Assembly: GCA_910586775.1 (NCBI GenBank) | Contig: CAJUJN010000046.1 | Coordinates: forward strand, 1 to 35,915 | DNA: 35,915 nucleotides | Source of the DNA: an uncultured Acetatifactor sp. | Lineage (GTDB): Bacteria; Bacillota; Clostridia; Lachnospirales; Lachnospiraceae | Reading direction: 5' to 3' | Shown here: piece by piece, positions 1 through 7,384 of the stretch | Layout: each line of letters opens with the position of its first letter | Numbering within the stretch: position 1 is the first letter of the stretch | The notes under the pieces: model-generated | The model's database searches: none | Told to the model about the DNA's origin: nothing | The model's input: the letters and a program-made list of their open reading frames with translations, nothing else | Program-made: the position numbers and the translations under genes

Positions 1-101
1 TACAATAAAAATTGCCATAAACTTGCAGCAGTTATTTGTAGACACTTCCTTACGCTTGTATCCTGTCGTCTTTTCCGTTATGCCGTATAAAACCGCTGCC
101 T

Positions 102-1169
102 TTATCGGAACACGATACCTGACTCAATCCACCTCCCTGCAAATCTGTTCAGCAGGAACTCAATATAATCACCCCTGCTAAACAGACGCCGGCTTGTCTT
201 ATCCCCCTGCACTTTCACAATGTCACAGAGCGGAACCGTCAGGCGTATCCGCTGAGCAATACTTCTGCTTTCCTTATAATTTTCAAGCACTGTCTGAATT
301 CCGTCCTTTTTCAGATTGCCCAGACACCAGTACCGGGCAGGCGCTGTAATGTTCGGATATACATTAAAATCCTTATCTATGTAAAAAACCGGACTGTCAC
401 TCACATAACCTGATGTGGACGAATCTTTTCTCAATTCTTCATAAAGCGCCTGCTCCGTTTTCCCGAATACATCCGAAATATTCCTTTTCCCAAAATGCCT
501 GAGAGTATATGCTTCCAGCAACGGAGGAATTTTCTCCAAATCCTCCGGCGTAACTCTCACATCATACCACTTTTCATTTTCCCCGTCGCAGGAGCCCTGG
601 TGCAGGAAAAAGGAAAATTCCCCTCCGAATTCCCTGCATCGCTCTTCCAGTTCAAGCCGCTTTATCAAGCTTTCGACCTGTTCCAGTTCCCCTATATTGT
701 TCCGATTGACAAAAACCTGAATGCGCGGCGAGATTTTATTTTCCATCAGGATTTCAATGGCTTCCAGTATCTCCCTGTAAGCCCCTTTTCTGCCTATGTA
801 AAAGTCCGTGGTTTCCTCACTCCCGAACAGGGTCAGCTGCACTTTTTTCAGCCCAAGGGAAGACAGCCATTTCGTATATCCGTCGTCCCGGACAAGCCTC
901 CAGAAGCTTGCCAGTTCAAAATGTTCTATGGGCCGATCGGAAAGCTCATTGCACATTTGAAACAGCTCCCGATAATTCTCCCTGTAATCAGGTTCACGGT
1001 ACCAGTCATAGATTTGCAGACAATCTGTGTAAGGCCTGAATTGCCTTGCTGTATCTTCCAATTCCGAAACCGGCATATTTCCATTGGGCGTTGCCCCCAG
1101 CCAACAATGCTTACAGCGATTGGGGCAGCCATACATATCAAGGCAGACCGTCATCTCCATGAATTTCAT
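102..1169 (-). CDS. Radical SAM protein, function unknown
   Basis: A 355-residue radical SAM enzyme. The cluster motif is CPNRCKHC near the N-terminus (Cys15, Cys19, Cys22), the CxxxCxxC pattern that binds the 4Fe-4S cluster used to cleave S-adenosylmethionine. The spacing and the following barrel-like region support the fold. A C-terminal stretch around 'FYIDKDFNVYPN' resembles the part of SPASM-type proteins that precedes auxiliary cysteines, but only isolated cysteines follow, so an auxiliary cluster is not supported. The ATG at 1169 has GGAGGA about 7 nt upstream; a second in-frame ATG lies 9 nt later. It sits downstream of the PPOX-fold gene with a 146-nt gap. The substrate cannot be inferred; the family call is firm and the role is unknown. 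Confidence 0.85.
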   Translation of the reverse strand: MKFMEMTVCLDMYGCPNRCKHCWLGATPNGNMPVSELEDTARQFRPYTDCLQIYDWYREPDYRENYRELFQMCNELSDRPIEHFELASFWRLVRDDGYTKWLSSLGLKKVQLTLFGSEETTDFYIGRKGAYREILEAIEILMENKISPRIQVFVNRNNIGELEQVESLIKRLELEERCREFGGEFSFFLHQGSCDGENEKWYDVRVTPEDLEKIPPLLEAYTLRHFGKRNISDVFGKTEQALYEELRKDSSTSGYVSDSPVFYIDKDFNVYPNITAPARYWCLGNLKKDGIQTVLENYKESRSIAQRIRLTVPLCDIVKVQGDKTSRRLFSRGDYIEFLLNRFAGRWIESGIVFR

Positions 1170-1315
1170 TGTAATTCCTCCTCAACCTTTCACCCCTGCT
1201 TATATCCCTGAACAAAGCTGCTTACGTTTCCTCAGGAGACAGTCTTTTCTTTTGATTACAGGATACGCGAAACGGTTCCTGCAATTTGCAGACACTTCCT
1301 TAGAGCAGCACTTCC

Positions 1316-1747
1316 TTAATCCCGAAAGTCAATATCATACCTTGTCCCATGATGAAACAGTACGCCATCCGTAAGCCGGATACGCAGGAGACAGGTATTC
1401 GGATCGTCCTCATTTGTATGGCCGTTATCATACCACTCGGCAAACACTGCCCGCAGTTTCGACATAATCTCCTCATTCCCTTCCGCTTTCACATGCCCCA
1501 TATTTTCTCCGATGCCATGGGCCGTGAACCACTCGCCGCAGACTGCTACCGTCGGCTCCTTCCCAATCTGCCGCATCTTATTGGAAAGGGCATAGGTGAT
1601 AACATAAAATGCACCCTCCTCATAATAGCTGTTCACAGTCCGCACTGAGGGAATTCCGTCTTCCACAGTGGCAAGGGACAGCAAAGTATCGCAGCCGAAC
1701 CTTTCATCCATGATTTCCGCCGTTTCTCTTGTAAGTTTTTCTCCCAT
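1316..1747 (-). CDS. Pyridoxamine 5'-phosphate oxidase-like (FMN-binding split barrel) protein
   Basis: A 143-residue protein of the pyridoxamine 5'-phosphate oxidase-like split-barrel superfamily, which binds FMN or related flavins. Supporting signs are the opening helix followed by 'LLSLATVEDGIPSVRTVN', the 'GAFYVITYALSNKMRQI' strand-turn and the 'VAVCGEWF' strand. The start chosen is the ATG at 1747, which has GGAGGAG 5-6 nt upstream; an in-frame start seven codons earlier (1768) has no such site. This small single-domain type is common in clostridia and usually lacks an assigned substrate, so PNP oxidase activity should not be assumed. It follows the winged-helix gene by 53 nt and may share its transcript. 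Confidence 0.8.
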   Translation of the reverse strand: MGEKLTRETAEIMDERFGCDTLLSLATVEDGIPSVRTVNSYYEEGAFYVITYALSNKMRQIGKEPTVAVCGEWFTAHGIGENMGHVKAEGNEEIMSKLRAVFAEWYDNGHTNEDDPNTCLLRIRLTDGVLFHHGTRYDIDFRD

Positions 1748-1800
1748 TTTTCTCTCCTCCGTTTCCACTCCTGTTTATCATTTTATTTCCTTTTGATGCT

Positions 1801-2286
1801 TTATACTTCCACAAGCACTTCCCAATGGCCATTGCGTTTCCCGTTTGCACGGCGAATATACCCCTTTTCCTGAAGAGCAACCGTTCTGCTTTTCATGGTA
1901 CGTTCCGACTTTCCCATGGCTGCAGCAAGGTTCTTCTGCGTAATCCGGGGATTTTCCGCTATCATACGCAATACTGCCAGTTCTTCCAAAGTGCAATCCA
2001 AAGTGCAATTTTTGCACTTTGAATCCTCCTCATTTGCGCTTTGAGCGTAATTGTCTGTATAATCCACATGCAGATACCGGTTTTTCAGCTCGTAATGCTT
2101 TCCCATCAGCAAATTTTCAAAAAACAGGTCCAGGTATTCTGTAACAGCATGAATCCCTTTCTGAAAATCGTTAAAATTCGCACGGACAATCGCATTCTGC
2201 CATGCCGCGCTTTTTTCGGCCCGTTCCGGTTCTCCCTGTTTTATATATTGCTCCAGCTCAAGCTGCCACTTTCTATCCTGCTCCAC
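1801..2286 (-). CDS. Winged-helix protein with Fic-flanking segments but no Fic catalytic core
   Basis: A 161-residue protein starting at a GTG (2286) with GGAGGAG 9 nt upstream. Three parts are visible. Residues 1-30 contain 'GEPERAEKSAAWQNAI', which resembles the inhibitory or N-terminal helix found before some Fic domains. Residues 32-75 ('VTEYLDLFFENLLMGKHYELKNRYLHV') resemble the helices that follow the catalytic loop in Fic proteins. Residues 100-161 form a winged helix ('PRITQKNLAAAMGKSERTM'). The HPFxxGNGR catalytic motif is absent. The simplest reading is a Fic-wHTH protein with an internal deletion, now either a DNA-binding remnant or a regulator. A CxxCxxxC segment (CKNCTLDC) lies between the parts. 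The Fic assignment rests on remembered family patterns, not a search. Confidence 0.6.
   Translation of the reverse strand: MEQDRKWQLELEQYIKQGEPERAEKSAAWQNAIVRANFNDFQKGIHAVTEYLDLFFENLLMGKHYELKNRYLHVDYTDNYAQSANEEDSKCKNCTLDCTLEELAVLRMIAENPRITQKNLAAAMGKSERTMKSRTVALQEKGYIRRANGKRNGHWEVLVEV
2000..2020. repeat. Perfect inverted repeat AAAGTGCAA/TTGCACTTT inside the winged-helix gene
   Basis: AAAGTGCAA is followed after 3 nt by TTGCACTTT, and another direct copy of AAAGTGCAA sits at 1988-1996. The repeats lie in the part of the gene that encodes the cysteine cluster. They could be an internal operator for the encoded winged-helix protein or a duplication scar; nothing decides between these. Confidence 0.45.
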
Positions 2287-2334
2287 AGTATTGGTCTCCT
2301 CCAGGTCTACTGCCCATTCCTTTTCAAATTATCC

Positions 2335-2459
2335 ATGCATACAAACCACAAGGCGCATCGCCTTTGGGCATGCAGTTTGACAAACAGCTGTCTTGCCAAA
2401 AAACTTGAACTTATTCGAACTGCGCGGTTTCCGCAAGGCAAGTTTCTGGATTTTCACAG
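2335..2459 (+). repeat. Dispersed intergenic repeat family, copy A
   Basis: About 125 bp that reappears in inverted orientation at 11793-11919. Shared exact blocks include CGCCTTTGGGCATGC and ACAAACC. The copies share an inner hairpin with stem AAGGCG/CGCCTT, whose 3-nt loop differs (CAT here, TGC in copy B). The outer stem CAAACC.../...GTTTG has two mismatches in this copy but is perfect in copy B. It lies in the 214-nt gap between the winged-helix gene and the upstream Nudix gene. This is a non-coding repeat; the open frames through it are not conserved between copies. Confidence 0.75.
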
Positions 2460-2500
2460 GAAATTCCCACCTCAGTTCTCATTCCGGCAATTCCCATGCC

Positions 2501-3004
2501 TTAAAACTCCGGCAATTTCGTAAAAACTACAGTCTCTCCATCCGCCACGCCGCCATAAATTTCGTCTGTCATGCACCCCTCTTTCAGGTAATGCGCTATC
2601 ACAAATTTAGCGGTATACGGCATTTCCAGAGCCGAAAGTTCGGAATACGAAAACCATCTGGCGATTCCTTCATTGGACACGGGATGCGCATCCGCCTCAT
2701 CGCTCAACTCCGCAAAAAAGTAATAATTCTGCCTGACCTCGCCTTTCGTTCTCCGCAGAGTAATGTACCGCATTGCCAGGTTTTTGACATCGCTTTCCTT
2801 CAACCCCAGTTCTTCCTCCATCTCCCGCAGGACACAGGCCCTGGCATCATTCAGCTCACACTCCTCAAAATGACCGCCTGCGGAACCTGTCCAGACATCA
2901 TTCACCACTCTGCCGCCCTGCCTGAAAAGCAGCAGCATTTTATCGGCTTTTGTTATGTAGACAGATGTCATGTTTCTCAGCTTTCCCTCCATGGTTCCTC
3001 CCAT
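2501..3004 (-). CDS. Nudix hydrolase, variant Nudix box
   Basis: A Nudix family hydrolase of about 167 residues that would cleave a nucleoside diphosphate linked to another moiety. The Nudix helix is clear ('REMEEELGL'). The loop before it ('GGHFEECELNDARACVL') is longer than the canonical GX5EX7REUXEEXGU spacing, so the first glycine and glutamate do not fall at the standard distance. The start is uncertain. The ATG at 3004 has GGAG 8 nt upstream, the ATG at 2992 has GGGAGG only 4 nt away, and the ATG at 3064 has no ribosome-binding site. 'KADKMLLLFRQGGRVVNDVWTGSAGGHFE' spans the substrate-side strands but does not name a substrate. It lies 82 nt downstream of the ATPase/TOPRIM pair. Confidence 0.8.
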   Translation of the reverse strand: MGGTMEGKLRNMTSVYITKADKMLLLFRQGGRVVNDVWTGSAGGHFEECELNDARACVLREMEEELGLKESDVKNLAMRYITLRRTKGEVRQNYYFFAELSDEADAHPVSNEGIARWFSYSELSALEMPYTAKFVIAHYLKEGCMTDEIYGGVADGETVVFTKLPEF

Positions 3005-3086
3005 TCTTCCTGCTCCAACCCCAGGCACCTGCGCTGCTCCAAGCTTATCCTGCTCAGATATCATGCAAACGGCGCTGTCCAGGAAA

Positions 3087-4115
3087 TTAGTCCATTACTA
3101 ACTTAAAATTATATTCTGCGATAAAATAAATACAAGTATTCAACACCCAAATAAATCCCATTATATTATCTTTACTTGCTAAATTCTGAATTTTTAGTAT
3201 TTCAGTTAAATCCAGCCTTTCAAAATATTCTTTATATTTGTTCTCCGGAATCTGATATTGTCCGTATTGAATTCTATTAGCCTTCGAAATATTGTGATAT
3301 ATAACCTGCTTAAATACACCTCGTATAAACTTCCAATACGTTAGATTCGTATGTACATATCCCTGTTTTGTAACCCAATCTACCAGCTGATACTTTACTG
3401 TCGGTAAAATATGCTCTGCAACCACTCCTTGTAAAGCATTTTCAATAGCTTTTTCCATTCTGTTTACTGAAGATATTTCTAAAATTTCATTACAGCACTT
3501 TTTCCTTTTTTCCGCATCACTTACTCCAAAATGTTTTTCAAGCATATCATCTATTCGATGTGGAAAGTCAACCTTCGGCCCCAATATAGTTTCATGTTCT
3601 ACTAAGGCTTTATACTCCTTTCCCGGACGCAAAGATACCGGAATCTTCCGTTCAGCAAAATCATCATCCGGCAATTGACGCAAATGCTGATATGATTCAA
3701 TCATAGGATAATTAATATACAACATCCCCATATCAGCAGCATCAATAAAACATCTTTGCATTTCTAAAATCTTTTCTTCCGAGAAATTTGTATCATCCCG
3801 CTCATAATCAAATACCAAGACTATATTTGTGAAATCTTCTTTATACCGAAGTTTATCTGGATATTGTTTCTTACTAATGACAAAGGGCAAATCAATATCT
3901 TCATTTTCCGCTGCCCACTCCTCTCCATACTCTCTCACTATATCATTATATAACTGATAGATATTTGTTCCATAAATCCAAATTTCGTCCATATTGATAT
4001 TGATTTCAGGAAAACATTTGATAAGCAGCCAAAATAACCTGTTTTTTTCGTGATGCCCTTCTACAATCAGCAAATTTTGTCTTCGTTTTCTTACCTCTCC
4101 TCGATAACTATTCAT
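3087..4115 (-). CDS. TOPRIM-like protein, second gene of a putative defence pair
   Basis: A 342-residue protein with TOPRIM-like signatures. 'LLIVEGHHEKN' gives the motif-1 glutamate (Glu19), and 'VFDYERDD' (Asp103, Glu105, Asp107) gives the acidic DxD-type metal site after a beta strand. 'NYPMIESYQH' (Glu140) is a third likely conserved site. In OLD, Gabija and PARIS systems such domains are nucleases that act with an ABC-type ATPase. The upstream gene is just such an ATPase. The ATG at 4115 lies inside the end of that gene (TATGAATAG, 8-nt overlap, different frame) with GGGGAG 10 nt upstream, so the two are probably translationally coupled. The gene is visibly richer in A+T than the genes around it. 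I do not recognise the exact family; it is AriB-like or AbiL/RloB-like by analogy only. Confidence 0.65.
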   Translation of the reverse strand: MNSYRGEVRKRRQNLLIVEGHHEKNRLFWLLIKCFPEININMDEIWIYGTNIYQLYNDIVREYGEEWAAENEDIDLPFVISKKQYPDKLRYKEDFTNIVLVFDYERDDTNFSEEKILEMQRCFIDAADMGMLYINYPMIESYQHLRQLPDDDFAERKIPVSLRPGKEYKALVEHETILGPKVDFPHRIDDMLEKHFGVSDAEKRKKCCNEILEISSVNRMEKAIENALQGVVAEHILPTVKYQLVDWVTKQGYVHTNLTYWKFIRGVFKQVIYHNISKANRIQYGQYQIPENKYKEYFERLDLTEILKIQNLASKDNIMGFIWVLNTCIYFIAEYNFKLVMD

Positions 4116-5259
4116 ATTTATCAAACTCCCCGCTGATATACATCTTTTCGAGATTATGACCTTCTCGAAGCTCTCTTTCTGTTGCATTACAAAGCGCCGT
4201 CAATGTACCCGCTTTTGACAAAATAAATAAACAATCTGGTCGCATCAGTCGGTTTGTCATCAAATTAGTATTATGAGAAGTCATAATAATCTGACATTTA
4301 GGATATTTTCTCTTTAAAAAGTGTATCACTTTCTCTGCCATTTCATAATGATAAAATGCGTCAAATTCATCTAAATATATAAAAGAGGGAGCCCAGTTCT
4401 TAGGAATTAATCGCCTGTATAGATCAACTAACGCTAAAGTTCCGCTGGATGCAGTCCCATAAAACGGCACTAATTTCTCATGCCCAAAATATAACTCTCT
4501 CTGACCATCCGGTAATTTCTGTAATATCAGTTTGCACTCTATACCCATTTCATTCAGAAAATCTTCTAAATCCTTTAATCTATCCGGGTCTTCCAACAAC
4601 TCATAAAAAGTATCATTCATTCGCCTTGACACTCTTAACATTGCGTTTCCGGCTGTAATCATAAGCATTCTTCTGACATAATTATCTAATTTAATTAAAA
4701 TAGAATCATTGCTCAATGCGACATTACTGAGCAGCCACCTCAAAAATGGCAGCTTAGACTCTTGAAGCTCTTCTTCATCACCAATATCTACTGATTGCAG
4801 ATATCTGTCTATACTGGCTGTTTCCGCATTTACATATTCAAGATTCTTAAAATTAAATTCATTATTTTCAAAATTACAGCTAAAAATTGTTCTACCGTTA
4901 ATGAACAATTCTTCATCCCTGAGTTCTTGATTCGAAAAACGAGCATAGCGATACACTAATTCACTATCTTCAAACCTGAACTTATATGAAAAAGTCGCCT
5001 TTTGGTCTATGGAATCCGCATTCAGAAAGACTCCTGTATCAACATAACGCCGCGTGCCAAATATTGTTACAGATATATCACCTAGCGCCTTTCCCAAATT
5101 TGTTTTTCCTGTTGCATTTCTGCCATAAATCAACATTTTGCTGATAGTTCCATCCGTAATGCAATCTGTACTAAATTGATACCCTGCAGTATTTTCAAAA
5201 TCTATAGATATTTCATCTTTAAAATTTTTGTAATTCTTCAATGTAAATTTCTTTAACAT
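4108..5259 (-). CDS. ABC/AAA-type ATPase, first gene of a putative defence pair
   Basis: A 383-residue ATPase of the SMC/OLD/RloA type. It has an N-terminal 'MLKKFTLKNYKNFKDEISIDF' strand pattern, Walker A GRNATGKT (46-53), an ABC signature-like ASSGT (270-274), Walker B FIYLDEFD (293-300) and a switch histidine in TSHN (327-330). There is no transmembrane segment and no long coiled coil, so it is a compact single-chain ATPase rather than a transporter. The ATG at 5259 was chosen over the in-frame start at 5337 because the family begins 'MLKKFxLxNYKNF'; the upstream GGGGAA is a weak ribosome-binding site. It overlaps the TOPRIM gene by 8 nt. The role is inferred: a sensor or regulatory subunit controlling the partner nuclease, as in AriA-AriB (PARIS) or RloA-RloB/AbiL pairs. 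Confidence 0.75.
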   Translation of the reverse strand: MLKKFTLKNYKNFKDEISIDFENTAGYQFSTDCITDGTISKMLIYGRNATGKTNLGKALGDISVTIFGTRRYVDTGVFLNADSIDQKATFSYKFRFEDSELVYRYARFSNQELRDEELFINGRTIFSCNFENNEFNFKNLEYVNAETASIDRYLQSVDIGDEEELQESKLPFLRWLLSNVALSNDSILIKLDNYVRRMLMITAGNAMLRVSRRMNDTFYELLEDPDRLKDLEDFLNEMGIECKLILQKLPDGQRELYFGHEKLVPFYGTASSGTLALVDLYRRLIPKNWAPSFIYLDEFDAFYHYEMAEKVIHFLKRKYPKCQIIMTSHNTNLMTNRLMRPDCLFILSKAGTLTALCNATERELREGHNLEKMYISGEFDKYE

Positions 5260-5346
5260 TTTCCCCGCTATCCTTCCATACAGAGTATTTGCACACAAAT
5301 CTATGATTACAGCATAACCACTTTTACAGCTTTCCACAACCGATTT

Positions 5347-5363
5347 CCGTAATTTTTTTACGG
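5347..5363. repeat. Perfect inverted repeat upstream of the ATPase gene
   Basis: CCGTAA and TTACGG separated by five T residues, about 90 nt upstream of the ATPase start codon in an AT-rich gap. It could be an operator or leader hairpin for the pair. No convincing sigma-A promoter was identified nearby. Confidence 0.35.
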
Positions 5364-5457
5364 CAAGTTCGCATTATTTTACTTATTATTGCATTCTACA
5401 CCGGTACTACATTCTCAATGATTCTATCAACTGCTATATATGAATGAATCCTCTGTG

Positions 5458-5597
5458 TCAAAGCCGTTTTAAACAGGAATGTTTTTCATCAATGGCAAAA
5501 CCGTTGTTCCGGTAAAATTGGAGAGTACTTTCTTTATTGAAGCCTGTCTCAAGAAATACTTTATACTGTCCGGCCAACCTTCTAATCCCCAATGCAC
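5458..5597 (-). pseudogene. C-terminal remnant of a GNAT N-acetyltransferase
   Basis: Reading the minus strand ending at the TGA at 5458-5460 gives a peptide containing 'VFLETGFNKES', 'LQFYRNNGFAID' and 'CLKRL'. This is the typical end of a GNAT acetyltransferase, where an aromatic-Y/F-x-x-x-G-F segment packs on acetyl-CoA. The frame is closed by a stop at about 5600, has no start codon and spans under 50 residues, so the acetyl-CoA binding part is gone. It lies between the end of the Nudix gene and the AT-rich ATPase/TOPRIM island. That suggests the original gene was cut when the island arrived or during later deletion. No other gene is visible in 5260-5612. Confidence 0.6.
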
Positions 5598-5612
5598 ACA
5601 ATCATTTCCCTT

Positions 5613-6062
5613 TCATGCCAGTGCCACAATCCACTTTTCATCCTCAATTATATACTGAAATTCCGACAACTCGTCACTGTCCATCACTTTTATCAAATCT
5701 TCCATATCGTCCGCCAGCGCATAGGAAGAAAGCCTGCTTCTGTCAGCCCATTCCACCTCGCCTTCCTCGGAAGAACACAGCTCTCCTTCAAACCGGTCCG
5801 TCTTAAACAGGAATACAATGTATCTCCCGTTCTCTATGGGAAACTGCTTGACACCGCAGAGCTTCGGATTCCGAATGGTCAGTCCCGTCTCCTCCTTCAT
5901 TTCCCGGATGACGGACTGCACAATTGATTCTCCTGCTTCCACATGTCCGCCCGGAAACACATAGCCGCTCCAGTCGTTCTTTGTCCGGTTCTGAATCAGA
6001 ATCTCATTTCCTCTGCATATCATGCATAATGCAGTCAATTCTACTCTTTCTGTCCTGTCCAT
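5613..6062 (-). CDS. Nudix hydrolase (MutT/8-oxo-dGTP diphosphatase-like)
   Basis: A 149-residue Nudix hydrolase with a canonical box: 'GGHVEAGESIVQSVIREMKEETGL' fits GX5EX7REUXEEXGU exactly, giving the metal-binding glutamates. The N-terminal 'ALCMICRGNEILIQNR' and the downstream 'GVKQFPIENGRYIVFLFKT' resemble MutT-like proteins often annotated as 8-oxo-dGTP diphosphatase, but the substrate is not proven by these motifs. The ATG at 6062 has AGGAGGAG about 5 nt upstream. It follows argC by 43 nt on the same strand and could be cotranscribed with it. Confidence 0.85.
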   Translation of the reverse strand: MDRTERVELTALCMICRGNEILIQNRTKNDWSGYVFPGGHVEAGESIVQSVIREMKEETGLTIRNPKLCGVKQFPIENGRYIVFLFKTDRFEGELCSSEEGEVEWADRSRLSSYALADDMEDLIKVMDSDELSEFQYIIEDEKWIVALA

Positions 6063-6105
6063 CTGTCTCCTCCTGGCAGAAACCCCTGCCGATTTCTGCT
6101 CTCGC

Positions 6106-7164
6106 TTACGGAAAACACGGCACCAGTTCCAGTCCCTCGCTCTCCTTCAGTCCAAACAGCAGATTCATGTTCTGCACCGCCTGCCCTGCTGCGCCTTTCA
6201 CCAGATTGTCCAGAGCCCCCATCATGATAATACGCCCTGTCCGCTCATCTATCACAAAATTAATATCCACGTAATTGCTGCCCTCCACCCACTTTGTCTC
6301 AGGACAGACACCCTTTTCCAGTACCCTGACAAACTTCTCTTCTTTATAATACCTGTCATAGGCAGCGCGGATTTCTTCCCAGGAAGGCAGCGAGCCGTCC
6401 GCCTTCCTCTTCAGCTTCGCATATTCCGTCACCAGAATCCCCCGGTTCATGGGTACCAAATGGGGCGTAAAATTAATCACCACCTCACAGTTCCCCGCGT
6501 ACCCCAGCTGCTCCTCAATCTCCGGGGTATGGCGGTGGCTGGCCACGCCGTAAGCCTTGATATTTTCATTGACCTCGCAGAATAAATTGGGAACCTTCGC
6601 CCCCCGCCCCGCGCCGGAAGTCCCCGACTTTGCATCCACAATCAGGGTATCCACATCAATCAATCCCTCTTTTACCAGCGGATATGCTGTCAGGATAGAG
6701 CATGTGGTATAGCAGCCCGGATTCGCCACCAGCCTGGTTGCTTCCGTAATCCGATTTCGATTCACCTCACACAGCCCGTAAACTGCCTCCTGAATAAACT
6801 GTGGGGATTTATGCGTGGTCCCATACCATTTTTCATATACCTTCACGTCTTTTATTCGATAATCCGCAGACAAATCTACGATTTTTACTTTAGACAGAAT
6901 CTCCTCCGTCAGAACGCCGGCCAGAAATCCCTGGGGCGTAGCAGTAAAGATGACATCCACCTGCTCTGCCAGTTCCGCCAGATTGTCGTCCTTACACACA
7001 TCCTCCACGATGCGGAACATATTCTGATATACTTCACAATACTTTTTATCGATATAGCTGCGGGAGCCGTACCAGACAATCTCAACCTCCCTGTGATTCG
7101 CCAAAATCCTTACAAGTTCTCCCCCGGCATAGCCGGTTGCTCCGATAATTCCTGCTTTTATCAT
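6106..7164 (-). CDS. argC: N-acetyl-gamma-glutamyl-phosphate reductase
   Basis: A 352-residue ArgC that reduces N-acetylglutamyl phosphate to N-acetylglutamate semialdehyde with NADPH, the third step of arginine/ornithine synthesis in the cytosol. Visible features are the Rossmann GATGYAG motif (8-14), 'FTATPQG', the catalytic cysteine in NPGCYTT (Cys151) and the 'SGTSGAGR' and 'HRHTPEIEEQL' segments. The start at 7164 has GAGGAG 4 nt upstream; a longer in-frame extension to 7302 is AT-poor leader and not protein-like. Length matches the family. No other arg gene is in the window, so argC stands apart from the usual argCJBD cluster. Confidence 0.97.
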   Translation of the reverse strand: MIKAGIIGATGYAGGELVRILANHREVEIVWYGSRSYIDKKYCEVYQNMFRIVEDVCKDDNLAELAEQVDVIFTATPQGFLAGVLTEEILSKVKIVDLSADYRIKDVKVYEKWYGTTHKSPQFIQEAVYGLCEVNRNRITEATRLVANPGCYTTCSILTAYPLVKEGLIDVDTLIVDAKSGTSGAGRGAKVPNLFCEVNENIKAYGVASHRHTPEIEEQLGYAGNCEVVINFTPHLVPMNRGILVTEYAKLKRKADGSLPSWEEIRAAYDRYYKEEKFVRVLEKGVCPETKWVEGSNYVDINFVIDERTGRIIMMGALDNLVKGAAGQAVQNMNLLFGLKESEGLELVPCFP

Positions 7165-7292
7165 TTTCTCCTCATTTCCTTCCCTATTTTCCTCTTCCGG
7201 CAGACATAAAGCTTTCCGGTTCTCCTTTGGTTCCCGCCAGTTCAGACAGACCGCATGCACACAATCCGTCTCCCAGGACAGTACCTTATGTA

Positions 7293-7320
7293 AGTATAAC
7301 ACTTTCTGTATAAATGTCCA
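7293..7320 (-). promoter_or_regulatory. Sigma-A promoter for argC
   Basis: On the minus strand, TGGACA (7315-7320), 16 nt, then TATACT (7293-7298), giving a leader of about 120 nt. An AT-rich, partly palindromic stretch at 7352-7372 that begins TGAATAAATA upstream of the -35 resembles an ArgR box loosely. That part is weak. Confidence 0.55.
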
Positions 7321-7384
7321 CTGTTTTTTCGGATTTATGCAATCATTCCTTTTATTTATGTATATTTATTCACCTCTTACACCT

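Noticed and set aside
3087..5259. Assignment of the ATPase/TOPRIM pair to PARIS
   Set aside because: Architecture fits, but I could not recognise the second protein as an AriB/DUF4435 member from sequence alone.
7184..7207. Seven-codon leader peptide before argC
   Set aside because: It has only one arginine codon, and its possible ribosome-binding site is too far away; no attenuator hairpins are seen.
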